Shown one piece after another: positions 9,580 to 18,334 of a DNA stretch of 64,000 nucleotides. The notes under the pieces were generated by a model. The model was not told the origin of the DNA and did no database searches. It worked only from the letters and a program-made list of their open reading frames with translations. A program made the position numbers and the translations under genes. The first letter of the stretch is position 1; the number at the start of each line of letters is the position of its first letter. Location: positions 248,001-312,000 of the forward strand of contig NZ_JABEQD010000001.1 in NCBI RefSeq assembly GCF_014174395.1. The letters run 5' to 3'. The DNA comes from Gluconacetobacter aggeris (GTDB taxonomy: Bacteria > Pseudomonadota > Alphaproteobacteria > Acetobacterales > Acetobacteraceae).

Positions 9580-12138
9580 ATGGAATTCGACCCCGCCCTG
9601 CAAAGCCCCGCCCATCCCCGGCTGTCGATTCCGGCCGAACTACCGGTGAGCGCGATCCTGCCCGAGCTGTGCGCCAGCCTGATGGAAACCCCGTCCGCCG
9701 TGCTGGTGGCCCCGCCCGGTGCGGGCAAGACCACCACGGTGCCGCTGGCACTCCTGGACGCGGCCTGGCGCGGCGACGGGCGGATCGTGATGCTGGAGCC
9801 GCGCCGGCTGGCCGCCCGCGCGGCGGCCCAGCGCATGGCGGCCCTGATCGGCGAGGAGGCGGGCGGGCTGGTGGGCTACCGCACGAGGCTGGAATCCGCC
9901 GTTTCGGACCGCACGCGGATCGAGGTGGTGACCGAGGGGCTGATGGTGCGGCGCCTGCTGTCCGACCCGACGCTGGACGGCGTGGCCTGCGTGATCCTGG
10001 ACGAAATCCACGAACGCTCGCTGGACGCCGACGCGGCGCTGGCCTTCTGCCTCGATACCCAGCGCAGCCTGCGGCCCGACCTGCGGCTGGTGGCGATGTC
10101 GGCCACCATGGACGGTGCCGCCCTGTCCGCGCTGATGGGCGCCAACCTGATCGAAAGCGCGGGCCGGGCCTTTCCGGTCACCATCCATCACGCGCCGCGC
10201 GACATCACCCATCTGCGCGAATTGCCCGACGCCATGGCGCGCGCGATCCGCGCCGCCCTGGCCGAGCATGAGGGCGATATCCTGGCCTTCCTGCCCGGGG
10301 TGGGCGAGATCCGCCGCGCCCAGACGGCGCTGGCGGGGGCGCCCGCCGAGATCCTGCCCCTGTATGGCGAGATGCCGCCGGGCGAGCAGGACCGTGTGCT
10401 GCGCCCCCGGCCGGGGACCGGACGGCGGGTGATCCTCGCGACCTCGATCGCCGAGACCTCGCTGACCGTGCCGGGCGTGCGGGTGGTGGTGGATGGCGGA
10501 TGGCGGCGCAGCCCGCGCCTGGACCCCGGCACCGGCCTGACGCGGCTGGATACGGTGCGGATCTCGCGCGCCGCCGCCACCCAGCGCGCCGGCCGCGCCG
10601 GGCGCGAGTCGGCGGGTGTGGGGATACGGCTGTGGAGCGAGGCCACCGGGCGCGGCATGGCCCCGCATGACCGGCCGGAGATCCTGGACGCCGAACTGAC
10701 CGGCCTGCGGCTGGACACCGCCGCCTGGCAGGCCGCCATGGGCACGCCGCCCGAGCAATTGCCGCTGCCCGACGCCCCGCCCAACGGCGCCTTCGAGGCC
10801 GCGCGCGCCCTGCTGACGGCCCTGGGGGCGATGGACGAGGATGCGCGTGTCACCCGGGAAGGCGAGCGGATGGCAGCCCTTGGCGCGCATCCGCGCCTGG
10901 CGGCGATGATGCTGTCGGCCCGCGACACGGGCGAGGCCGCGCTGGCCGCCGACCTGGCCGCGCTGCTGGAGGAACGCGACCCGCTGCGCGCGCGCCCTGC
11001 ATCGGGAGGGAAGGGCGGCGCCCCCGCCGTGCCGCCCGCCGACATTGCCCTGCGGCTGGAACTGATCGCGGGCGGCGACCATCCGGATGCCGATCGCGGG
11101 GCGCTGGTGCGTATCCGCCAGGCGGCGAACCAGTATCGCCGCCGGCTGGGGCTGCGCGCCAATGCCGTCGCACAGGGCGACGCGGGGGCGCTGCTGGCCG
11201 CCGCCTTCCCCGACCGCATCGCGCAACGGCGGGGCGAGGCCGGCAGTTTCCGCCTGTCGGGCGGCGGTGGGGCGAAGCTGGGGCGCGCCGACCGGCTGGC
11301 GGATTCCGGCCTGCTGGCGGTGGCCACGCTGCATGTGCGCACGGCGGCCGAAATCCGGCTGGCCGCGAAGCTGGACCCGGACAATCTGCCCGAGACCATC
11401 CGCCGCCGCGCCACCGAACAGGTGGAAACGACGCTGGACCCGACGACCGGCGCGGTGCTGGCACGGCGGCGCCTGCGGCTGGGGGCGCTGGTGCTGCGCG
11501 ACCGCACGGTAACGGCAGCGGCCGACGAGGTGGCGGATCTGCTGCTGCGGCAGGCGGCCGACCGGCTGGACACCACGCTGGGCTGGACGCCGGCGGCGCG
11601 GCAGTTCCAGGCCCGTGTCGCGCTGGCCCGCGCCCTGCCGGGGCAGGAGGACCTGCCCGACCTGTCCGATAGCGCGCTGGCGGCGGAGGCCGCGACGTGG
11701 CTGGCCCCGTGGCTGGGCGGGCTGAGCCGCCTGTCCGAGGTCGCGGCGCTGGATGTACTGGCGATGCTGCGGGCGCGGCTGGACCATCAGCGCCTGGCCT
11801 GGCTGGACCGGGCCCTGCCCACCGCGCTGGACCTGCCGGGCGGGCGGGTACCGATCGACTATACGCAGCCGGTGCCCACGGCCTCGGCGCGGGCCCAGAC
11901 CTTCTACGGGCTGCGCGCGACGCCGCGCCTGGCGGACGGGCAGGTGAAGCTGCTGATCGCCCTGCTGTCGCCGGCCGGGCGGCCGCAGGCCATCACGGCG
12001 GACCTGGCCGGTTTCTGGACCGGGGGCTGGGCGGACATGCGCCGCGACATGCGCGGCCGCTACCCGCGGCACGACTGGCCCGAGAACCCGGCCGAGGCCG
12101 CGCCGCCGGCAGGCGCGCGGCGGGGCGGACGATCATGA
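9580..12138 (+). CDS. hrpB: ATP-dependent helicase HrpB (DEAH/RHA family)
   Basis: RNA-helicase-like superfamily 2 protein of 852 residues. Motif I (PPGAGKTTT) lies near residue 48 and motif II DEIHERS at 141. SATMDG is motif III, ATSIAETSLTVPGV motif V and QRAGRAGRES motif VI. The HrpB-specific C-terminal region follows the HA2-like helical domain. HrpB is widespread in proteobacteria, but its substrate is not well defined. The frame is open upstream for another 388 codons, but that extension is antisense to the thiol-disulfide reductase. The ATG at 9580 begins the recognisable protein. Confidence 0.93.
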   Translation: MEFDPALQSPAHPRLSIPAELPVSAILPELCASLMETPSAVLVAPPGAGKTTTVPLALLDAAWRGDGRIVMLEPRRLAARAAAQRMAALIGEEAGGLVGYRTRLESAVSDRTRIEVVTEGLMVRRLLSDPTLDGVACVILDEIHERSLDADAALAFCLDTQRSLRPDLRLVAMSATMDGAALSALMGANLIESAGRAFPVTIHHAPRDITHLRELPDAMARAIRAALAEHEGDILAFLPGVGEIRRAQTALAGAPAEILPLYGEMPPGEQDRVLRPRPGTGRRVILATSIAETSLTVPGVRVVVDGGWRRSPRLDPGTGLTRLDTVRISRAAATQRAGRAGRESAGVGIRLWSEATGRGMAPHDRPEILDAELTGLRLDTAAWQAAMGTPPEQLPLPDAPPNGAFEAARALLTALGAMDEDARVTREGERMAALGAHPRLAAMMLSARDTGEAALAADLAALLEERDPLRARPASGGKGGAPAVPPADIALRLELIAGGDHPDADRGALVRIRQAANQYRRRLGLRANAVAQGDAGALLAAAFPDRIAQRRGEAGSFRLSGGGGAKLGRADRLADSGLLAVATLHVRTAAEIRLAAKLDPDNLPETIRRRATEQVETTLDPTTGAVLARRRLRLGALVLRDRTVTAAADEVADLLLRQAADRLDTTLGWTPAARQFQARVALARALPGQEDLPDLSDSALAAEAATWLAPWLGGLSRLSEVAALDVLAMLRARLDHQRLAWLDRALPTALDLPGGRVPIDYTQPVPTASARAQTFYGLRATPRLADGQVKLLIALLSPAGRPQAITADLAGFWTGGWADMRRDMRGRYPRHDWPENPAEAAPPAGARRGGRS

Positions 12139-12186
12139 CGGCGACGTTATCCTGCGGTATCGTGGACCCAGCACAACGCGCCGACC

Positions 12187-13335
12187 ATGCGCCCTGATCA
12201 GGATTCCCAGCCCATGCGGCGGATGGCTAGCCGGCCCTTTTTCCTCGCGGCGTCCACCTTGGCTGCGTCCGCCCTGGCCGTTGCCCTTCCGGCCGGCCCG
12301 GCGCGGGCCGACGACACGGCGCTGTTCGCGCCCCCCGTGCCCGCAATCGTCACCTCTGGGCCGCTGACCTTCGCGCCGCTGGTGCGCAAGGTGGTGCCGG
12401 CGGTGGTCAATATCGCGGTGACGCAGGATGCGGACGATCGGGCCAAGCGGCAGCCCGTGCCGCCGGGCGTGAAGGGCACGCCCTTCGAGCACCGGTTCCG
12501 CGATCGGATGCGCTCGCGCGGCGAGGAGATGATCGGCGCCGGGTCGGGCTTCATCATCGACCCTGGCGGCGTGATCGTGACCAATACCCACGTGGTGGGC
12601 GAGGCCGACCGCATCACCGTCTCGCTGTCCGACGGCACCGAATATCCGGCCCGGCTGGTGGGCAGCGACGATCTGACCGACATCGCGGTCATTTCCATCC
12701 AGGCGCCGAATCCGCTGCCCTACGTCACCTGGGGCGACAGCCGGCAGGTCAATGTCGGCGACTGGATCATGGCGGCGGGCAACCCGTTCGGGCTCGGCTC
12801 GTCGGTCACGGCGGGCATCGTCTCGGCACGGGGGCGCGATATCGGCGCCAGCCCGTTCGACGATTTCCTGCAGCTCGACGCCCCGATCAATCCGGGCAAT
12901 TCGGGGGGGCCGTCCTTCAATCTGGGCGGGCAGGTGGTGGCGCTGAATACCGCCATCGTCTCGCCCACCGGCGGATCGGTGGGCATCGGCTTCGGCATTC
13001 CGTCGGAAATCGTGGCGCCCATCGTGGCCGAACTGCGCCGCAGCGGGCATATCGACCGCGGCTGGCTGGGCGTGACCCTGGCCGACGGGGACAGGCATGC
13101 CGGCGTGCGCATCACCGACATCGACCGGGGCGGCCCGGCGGAAAAGGCGAAGCTGCGGACCGGCGACATCGTGCTGACGGTGGGCGAGGAACCGGTCGAC
13201 AGCGCGCGGACGCTGATCCGCGCGGTGGCGGCGGAACATCCGGGATCGACCGTGCAGGTGCATATCCGCCGCCGTGCCACCGAGATGACGGTACCGGTCA
13301 TCGTCGGCCACCGCCCGGCGGACATGGACGACTAG
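12187..13335 (+). CDS. HtrA/DegP-family periplasmic serine protease with one PDZ domain
   Basis: Trypsin-like protease for damaged envelope proteins, 382 residues. A signal peptide ends near ARADD (about residue 42). The catalytic triad is H135 (NTHVV), D165 (LTDIAV) and S239 (GNSGGP). One PDZ domain follows (about 285-375: RGWLGVTLAD, then DRGGPAEKAKLRTGDIVLTVG). A single PDZ makes it DegS-like in architecture, but the cleavable signal and absence of an anchor suggest a soluble enzyme. The Arg-rich MRSRGEE insert before the active-site region resembles the LA loop of DegP. It lies 111 bases before a two-component system on the same strand. Confidence 0.92.
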   Translation: MRPDQDSQPMRRMASRPFFLAASTLAASALAVALPAGPARADDTALFAPPVPAIVTSGPLTFAPLVRKVVPAVVNIAVTQDADDRAKRQPVPPGVKGTPFEHRFRDRMRSRGEEMIGAGSGFIIDPGGVIVTNTHVVGEADRITVSLSDGTEYPARLVGSDDLTDIAVISIQAPNPLPYVTWGDSRQVNVGDWIMAAGNPFGLGSSVTAGIVSARGRDIGASPFDDFLQLDAPINPGNSGGPSFNLGGQVVALNTAIVSPTGGSVGIGFGIPSEIVAPIVAELRRSGHIDRGWLGVTLADGDRHAGVRITDIDRGGPAEKAKLRTGDIVLTVGEEPVDSARTLIRAVAAEHPGSTVQVHIRRRATEMTVPVIVGHRPADMDD

Positions 13336-13446
13336 CAACCTTGCCGCTCTGGCCAGCCCCCCCGCATGCGGGGTAAGGTCCTCGTTTGGTGCGGAGAAGC
13401 GTGCTTCGGCCGTGCCGATGCGAAGCCATAGCGGAGCGGGACCGAC

Positions 13447-14127
13447 ATGCATATCCTGGTCGTCGAGGATGATCCGACCGTACGCAATTTCGTCGCCAAG
13501 GGCCTGCGCGAGGCCGGGCATCTGGTCGAGCCGGTGGACAACGGCAAGGACGGGCTGTTCCTGGCGGTCAGCGAGAATTTCGACCTGATCATCCTGGATC
13601 GCATGCTGCCCGGCGGCATCGACGGGCTGCGCCTGCTGGAGACCATCCGCGCGCAGAACAACACCACCCCGGTCCTGCTGCTGTCGGCGCTGGCCGATGT
13701 CGACGACCGGGTGCAGGGCCTGAAGGCGGGCGGCGACGATTACGTGACCAAGCCCTTCGCCTTCAGCGAATTGCTGGCGCGGGTCGAGGCGCTGTCGCGT
13801 CGCGGGCGCAGCGACAACGCGCCGCAGACGCGCCTGACCGTGGCGGACCTGGAGATCGACCTGCTGTCGCGCAGCGTGCGGCGCGGCGGCCAGCGGATCG
13901 ACCTGCAGCCGCGCGAATTCAGGCTGCTGGAATATCTGATGCGCCACGCAGGCCAGGTCGTGACCCGCACCATGCTGCTGGAAGGCGTGTGGGACTATCA
14001 TTTCGACCCGCAGACCAACGTCATCGACGTCCATGTCTCGCGCCTGCGGCAGAAGGTGGACAAGCCCTTCGACACGCCGCTGATCCACACCATCCGCAAT
14101 GCCGGCTACATGCTGCGGGCGGATTAG
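13447..14127 (+). CDS. OmpR/PhoB-family response regulator
   Basis: A 226-residue DNA-binding regulator. The receiver domain has the acidic pair in VVEDDP, the phospho-acceptor D51 in LIILDRMLPGG and the conserved lysine in VTKPFAF. The C-terminal winged helix (about 130-226) has the OmpR pattern LQPREFRLLEYLMRHAGQVV and DVHVSRLRQKVD. The kinase gene starts 22 bases downstream. The neighbouring protease suggests an envelope-stress role, as in Cpx or Tct-like systems; this is inferred from position only. Confidence 0.94.
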   Translation: MHILVVEDDPTVRNFVAKGLREAGHLVEPVDNGKDGLFLAVSENFDLIILDRMLPGGIDGLRLLETIRAQNNTTPVLLLSALADVDDRVQGLKAGGDDYVTKPFAFSELLARVEALSRRGRSDNAPQTRLTVADLEIDLLSRSVRRGGQRIDLQPREFRLLEYLMRHAGQVVTRTMLLEGVWDYHFDPQTNVIDVHVSRLRQKVDKPFDTPLIHTIRNAGYMLRAD

Positions 14128-14149
14128 GGCGGGAACGCACGAACTGGCC

Positions 14150-15709
14150 ATGTCCTCTGCCCCGCAGACGCTTCCAGCCAAGCCCCAGGGCGGCGCGGAA
14201 CGGCCACAGCGGCGATTCCGCCTGCCACGCTCGGCCGGGCTGCGTTTCTCGCTGGGCTATGGGCTGCTGTTCGCCCTGTCGTCGATCCTGTTCATGTCCT
14301 TCATCTGGTGGGGCACGATCGGCTTTCTGGAGCGGCAGGTGGAAACCGCGATCAATGCCGACGCGCGGGCGCTGAGCCAGCGCTGGGCGGAGGGCGGGCT
14401 GCCGACGCTGGCGCTGACGATCGACGACCGGCTGGAACAGAACCTGGACGACGATGCGATCTACCTGATGGTGGACCCGACCGGCCGCCGCCTGGCGGGT
14501 AACCTGTCGGAATGGCCGGCGCAGGTGATACGCAACGACCGGTGGTATTCGCTGGAAGTCACGCGTGCGGGCATGCGCGACACGGCGCAGATCCATGCCT
14601 TCAGCCTGCCCGGGGGCTTCCGCCTGCTGGTGGGGCGCGATGTGCGGGCGCGCGCGGTGCTGCGCCGGCTGCTGACGGATTCGCTGCTATGGGCGTGGAT
14701 GATGGTCACGCTGCTGGCGATCAGCGGTGCCGCGCTGGTCCACAGCATGTTCCGCCGCATGATCAAGTCGGTGGCCCAGACCACGCAGGCCATCGCGCAT
14801 GGCGACCTGTCGCGCCGCATGCCGCTGGTGGGCAATGGCGACGAGCTGGACCAGGTGGCCGAGGCGATCAACGAGATGCTGGACCGCATCGTGCGGCTGA
14901 TGGATGGCGTGCGGCAGGTCTCCAACGCCATTGCCCACGACCTGCGCACGCCGATCACCCGTGCCCGGACCCAGCTTGAAGATGCCGCCCTGCATGCCCG
15001 CGACACGGACGAGCTGCGCGCGGCCGTCGAGCGCGCGGTGGGCGACCTGGACAATGTGACTGCCGTGTTCGAGGCCCTGCTGCGCATCGCGCAGATCGAG
15101 GCCGGGTCCCGCCGGTCGGCCTTCGCGCCGTTCGACCTGGTGCCGCTGCTGACCGATATCGGCGACCTGTACGAAGCCGTGGCCGAAGAGCGGCATATCC
15201 ACCTGGTGCTGCGCCTGCCGCCCAGCCTGCCCTTTTACGGCGACCGGGCGATGATGCAGCAGGCGGTGGCCAACCTGCTGGACAATGCCATCAAATTCTC
15301 GCCCGAAGGCGGCACCGTGACCCTGGCCGCCGCCCTGGGGCCGGCACTGCCGGGGCTGACCCTGGGCACGCCGACGCGCGACGTGGTCTCGATCGCCGTC
15401 ACCGACGAGGGGATCGGCATGAACGAGGCCGACCTGGCCCGTGCCTCGGACCGGTTCTTCCGCGCCGAAGCCGCGCGCAATACGCCCGGTGCCGGGCTGG
15501 GCCTGTCGCTGGTGCAGGCGATCGTCCAGTTGCATGGCGGCACGCTGCGCCTGTATCCGCGCCAGCCGGGGCTGGCGGTGCGGATGGTGATGCCGGTGCC
15601 GCGCGAAGCCCCCAAGGCCGGCCGGCAGCCCCGGCGCGCCGCCGCCCCCACGCAGGTCCCGACCCGGGTGACGCAGACTTCACGATCGCCCCACGAGGGC
15701 GACACATGA
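14150..15709 (+). CDS. sensor histidine kinase
   Basis: Membrane kinase of 519 residues paired with the preceding regulator. A first membrane helix lies near residues 35-58 (LFALSSILFMSFIWWG) and a periplasmic sensor of ~130 residues follows. A second helix near 180-200 leads into a HAMP domain and the dimerisation box with H263 (AIAHDLRTPITRA). The ATPase domain has NLLDNAIKFSPEGG (N box), VTDEGIGMNEADL (G1) and GAGLGLSLVQAIV (G2). The C-terminal ~40 residues are Pro/Arg-rich and probably disordered. ATG at 14150 avoids overlapping the regulator stop. Its end overlaps the next ORF (ATGA). Confidence 0.93.
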   Translation: MSSAPQTLPAKPQGGAERPQRRFRLPRSAGLRFSLGYGLLFALSSILFMSFIWWGTIGFLERQVETAINADARALSQRWAEGGLPTLALTIDDRLEQNLDDDAIYLMVDPTGRRLAGNLSEWPAQVIRNDRWYSLEVTRAGMRDTAQIHAFSLPGGFRLLVGRDVRARAVLRRLLTDSLLWAWMMVTLLAISGAALVHSMFRRMIKSVAQTTQAIAHGDLSRRMPLVGNGDELDQVAEAINEMLDRIVRLMDGVRQVSNAIAHDLRTPITRARTQLEDAALHARDTDELRAAVERAVGDLDNVTAVFEALLRIAQIEAGSRRSAFAPFDLVPLLTDIGDLYEAVAEERHIHLVLRLPPSLPFYGDRAMMQQAVANLLDNAIKFSPEGGTVTLAAALGPALPGLTLGTPTRDVVSIAVTDEGIGMNEADLARASDRFFRAEAARNTPGAGLGLSLVQAIVQLHGGTLRLYPRQPGLAVRMVMPVPREAPKAGRQPRRAAAPTQVPTRVTQTSRSPHEGDT

Positions 15710-16059
15710 CGAACCCTAGGCTCGCGTCCATGAATTCACAGCCTCTTTCGATCACGGCACTGGCGGTCATGGGCCTGTGCCTGTGCGGCATGGCCCCGCC
15801 GCCGGACATGGACGCGTCGCTGGCCACGGGCGGCCGGGGCGCGGACGACCCCAACCACCCCGTCATCATCACCAGCGACAGCCGCGCATTCTGCAACCGG
15901 CTGGCTGCCGTCATCGACGCCTACGGGCCGCCCCTGCGGCACGAGGTCGACGATCTGCGTGCCCAGGGCACGCATCTGTGCCATGAAGGCAAGGTGCGTT
16001 CGGGCATCGTTCAACTGCGCCGGGCCCTGATGGCGCTGAAGGAAGACACGCATTCATGA
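15706..16059 (+). CDS. small exported protein coupled to the histidine kinase
   Basis: A 117-residue protein of unknown function. A hydrophobic segment at about residues 15-30 (ITALAVMGLCLCGMAPPP) looks like a signal peptide or lipobox-type sequence (LCLC). Mature cysteines occur near residues 63 and 92. The C-terminus is amphipathic helical (SGIVQLRRALMALKED). An alternative start is the ATG at 15730, which gives a more ordinary signal peptide; the ATG at 15706 overlaps the kinase stop and would be coupled. The stop overlaps the following SIMPL gene by four bases. It could be a periplasmic accessory to the two-component system, but nothing in the sequence proves it. Confidence 0.7.
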   Translation: MTNPRLASMNSQPLSITALAVMGLCLCGMAPPPDMDASLATGGRGADDPNHPVIITSDSRAFCNRLAAVIDAYGPPLRHEVDDLRAQGTHLCHEGKVRSGIVQLRRALMALKEDTHS

Positions 16060-16802
16060 CCGAGTTCCGCCTTCCTGCCCTTGGGGCGTTTGCCCTGACC
16101 GCCGCGATCCTGCTGCCCCTCGCCGCCTCAGCCCAGGACATGCCGTCCGATCCGGGGCCGGGCATGCCGGAGATGCTGCCCCGCCACGCCCCGGCCGGCA
16201 CCGCGCTGACCCTGTCGGGCACCGGCACCGTCCATGCCGCGCCCGACCGGCTGACGGCCACGCTGTTTGCCGAAGCCGGCGCCGCCAGCGCGGCGGCGGC
16301 GCAGGAGCATGTGAATGCCCTGGCCGGCACGGCCATCGACGCCGCCAAGGCGGCCGGCGGCATTACGACCGTGACCGAGGATTATTCGGCCGAGCATAAC
16401 GAGGGCGGCAAGGCACCGGCCTGGACGGCCCGCCAGACCGTCCGCCTGACCGGCGCCGACGGCGCGGCGCTGCTGGCCCTGCTCGGGCAGCTCCAGGCCA
16501 AGGGGCTGGCCCTGAGCGGGCTCGACTGGTCGCTGTCGTCCGACCGGCGCCGGAGCCTGACCCGCCAGGCCGAGGCCGGCGCCCTGACCGATGTGCGGCA
16601 GCGGGCCGAAGCGGCGGCGAAGGTGCTGGGGCTGAAGATCGCCTCGATCCGCTCCATCACGCTGTCCGACCATGGCATGCCGCGCCCGATGCCGATGATG
16701 ATGATGGCCCGCGCCGCCTCGGCACCCGTGGCACCTGGCGCGCCGGCCGAAGAGCAGGATGTCTCGGCCAGTGCCTCGGCGACCTTCATGCTCACGCCCT
16801 GA
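16056..16802 (+). CDS. SIMPL-domain (DUF541) periplasmic protein
   Basis: A 248-residue exported protein with a clear signal peptide (ALTAAILLPLAASAQD). The domain has the SIMPL hallmarks: LSGTGTVHAAPDRL at the start, a helix with repeated Ala, YSAEHNEGG, and a second half with ALTDVRQRAEAAAKVLGLKI. A methionine-rich patch (PRPMPMMMMARA) lies near residue 215 and could bind metal or be oxidation-prone. SIMPL proteins form periplasmic oligomers linked to oxidative and envelope stress. It is translationally coupled to the kinase-small ORF unit. Confidence 0.87.
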   Translation: MTEFRLPALGAFALTAAILLPLAASAQDMPSDPGPGMPEMLPRHAPAGTALTLSGTGTVHAAPDRLTATLFAEAGAASAAAAQEHVNALAGTAIDAAKAAGGITTVTEDYSAEHNEGGKAPAWTARQTVRLTGADGAALLALLGQLQAKGLALSGLDWSLSSDRRRSLTRQAEAGALTDVRQRAEAAAKVLGLKIASIRSITLSDHGMPRPMPMMMMARAASAPVAPGAPAEEQDVSASASATFMLTP

Positions 16803-16881
16803 GGGCATGGTCGTGGCCGTTCGGGCATGTTTCTCGCACCCGTCACCCTTCTGAAACCATCGCGACCGGACTGACGATCGT

Positions 16882-17397
16882 TTGCCCCTGCATGTGACCC
16901 GGATTTTCATCGATGCCGATGCCTGCCCCGTCCGGGACGAGACCTATCGCGTGGCGGTGCGGCATGGGCTGCACACATTCGTGGTGTCGAACCGGATGAT
17001 CGCCATTCCGTCCTCTCCGCTGATCGAGCGGGTGGTGGTGACCCAGGGGATGGATGTCGCCGATGACTGGATCGCCGAACAGGCGGGCGCGCACGATATC
17101 ATCATCTCGGCCGATATTCCGCTGGCGGCGCGGTGCGTGGCGCGGGGGGCCTGCGTGCTGGACCCGCGCGGACGGATTCTGGACGCCGACGCGATCGGCA
17201 TGGCGCTGGCGATGCGCAACCTGATGGAGGATCTGCGCTCCGCCGGGGCGATCATGCAGGGCGGGCGCGGCTTTACCCGCGCGGATCGCTCGGCCTTCCT
17301 CTCGGCGCTGGATACCGCCGTGGTCCGGGCCAAGAAGCGCGGGGCGGGCACCGTGCGGCCCCAGTGGAGACCGCTTCCGGACGCCGACACGCCATAA
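16882..17397 (+). CDS. YaiI/YqxD family (DUF188) protein
   Basis: A 171-residue cytoplasmic protein with the family signature FIDADACPVRDE at the N-terminus, then VVSNRMIAIPSS, DDWIAEQAGAHDIIISADIPLA and a C-terminal RGFTRADRSAFLSALD. The fold is PIN-like with conserved Asp residues, but the activity is not established. The start is uncertain: TTG at 16882 gives MPLHVTRIF, and GTG at 16894 gives VTRIF, closer to the usual family start. Neither has a strong ribosome-binding site. A rho-independent terminator follows immediately. Confidence 0.88.
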   Translation: MPLHVTRIFIDADACPVRDETYRVAVRHGLHTFVVSNRMIAIPSSPLIERVVVTQGMDVADDWIAEQAGAHDIIISADIPLAARCVARGACVLDPRGRILDADAIGMALAMRNLMEDLRSAGAIMQGGRGFTRADRSAFLSALDTAVVRAKKRGAGTVRPQWRPLPDADTP

Positions 17398-17400
17398 AAA

Positions 17401-17427
17401 AAAGCCCGGACAGGCCGTCCGGGCTTT
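17401..17427. terminator. bidirectional rho-independent terminator
   Basis: AAAGCCCGGAC (17401-17411) pairs with GTCCGGGCTTT (17417-17427) around a five-base loop. An A-run precedes the stem and a T-run follows it, so it can stop transcription of the DUF188 gene on plus and of infC on minus. Confidence 0.93.
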
Positions 17428-17452
17428 TTCGCTGGTCAGGGGATCGTCCCGC

Positions 17453-17989
17453 TCAGCGGGGCGAGAGCACCATGATCATCTGGCGGTTTTCGAGCTTGGG
17501 CATCTGCTCGACCTTCGCCTGTTCGTCCATCTCGGTGCGGATGCGTTCCAGCACCTTGATGCCGAGGTCCTGGTGAGCCATCTCGCGGCCACGGAAGCGC
17601 AGGGTCACCTTGACCTTGTCGCCCTCGCCGATGAACGACTTCATGGCGCGCATCTTCACCTGATAGTCGTTTTCATCGATGTTCGGCCGGACCTTGACCT
17701 CCTTGATCTCGATGACCTTCTGCTTCTTGCGGGCCTCGTTCCGCTTCTTCTGCTGCTCGTACTTGAACTTGCCGTAGTCGAGGATCTTGGCGACCGGCGG
17801 TTCGGCGTTCGGGCTGATTTCCAGCAGGTCGAGGCCAACGGCATAAGCACGTGCCAGAGCATCACGCGTGGGCATGACACCGAGCATCTCGCCCTCCGCG
17901 TCGATCAGACGCACCTGCGGAACGCGGATTTCCTCATTGACACGGGGGCCCTCGCGGTTAGGCGGAGTGGGCATCGGAGGTCTGGCTAT
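17453..17989 (-). CDS. infC: translation initiation factor IF-3, probable ATA start
   Basis: IF-3 binds the 30S subunit and checks start-codon/initiator-tRNA pairing. The sequence is typical: [28 protein letters not shown], the lysine-rich linker, and the C-terminal domain with [16 protein letters not shown] place the start at ATA (17987-17989). An AGGAG (17996-18000) stands six bases upstream of it, whereas the first ATG (17974, giving 173 residues) would be 21 bases from that site and has no site of its own. The ATA start gives 178 residues beginning [10 protein letters not shown]. Rare start codons in infC are a known autoregulatory device, because IF-3 rejects them. It lies downstream of thrS. 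Confidence 0.93.
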   Translation of the reverse strand: MARPPMPTPPNREGPRVNEEIRVPQVRLIDAEGEMLGVMPTRDALARAYAVGLDLLEISPNAEPPVAKILDYGKFKYEQQKKRNEARKKQKVIEIKEVKVRPNIDENDYQVKMRAMKSFIGEGDKVKVTLRFRGREMAHQDLGIKVLERIRTEMDEQAKVEQMPKLENRQMIMVLSPR

Positions 17990-18185
17990 GGTCGGCTCCT
18001 GTATTTGTCTTCATGTCCGGAGCATCTGTCGCCCGAGCCCGCCAGGACCGGCGCGTTCGCCTGCCGCGCCCGCGTCCGCGGAATGAAGCGTGACCGCATC
18101 CCGCGCGCCCCGGGCGGTATCCATCCCCAGGGCCTGTTCCAGCTATAAGGCCGGAACGGCGCGATGGCTTTCCGGACTGGCCGTT

Positions 18186-18214
18186 ATTGACCCAAAGAGG
18201 CCATCCAGATCAAG
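18186..18214 (-). promoter_or_regulatory. putative infC promoter
   Basis: On the minus strand TTGATC (18209-18214) and TCAATA (18186-18191) are exactly 17 bases apart. It would give infC its own leader of about 190 bases downstream of thrS. By-eye prediction. Confidence 0.35.
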
Positions 18215-18291
18215 CATTCTCGTCGCATGGGCGTTCGATTCAGCCATGCGCGGGCAGCAGACGACCCGCATCCGCCATTCCCCCTTTCGCT

Positions 18292-18317
18292 GGATGCGGC
18301 CCTGGCGGGCCGCATCC
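18292..18317. terminator. 11-bp perfect hairpin after thrS
   Basis: GGATGCGGCCC (18292-18302) pairs with GGGCCGCATCC (18307-18317) around a TGGC loop, 18 bases past the thrS stop. No T-run follows on the minus strand, so termination would be partial or factor-dependent. The rest of the 345-base thrS-infC gap shows no gene. Confidence 0.45.
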
Positions 18318-18334
18318 GGGACGAAAAGTCCGGC

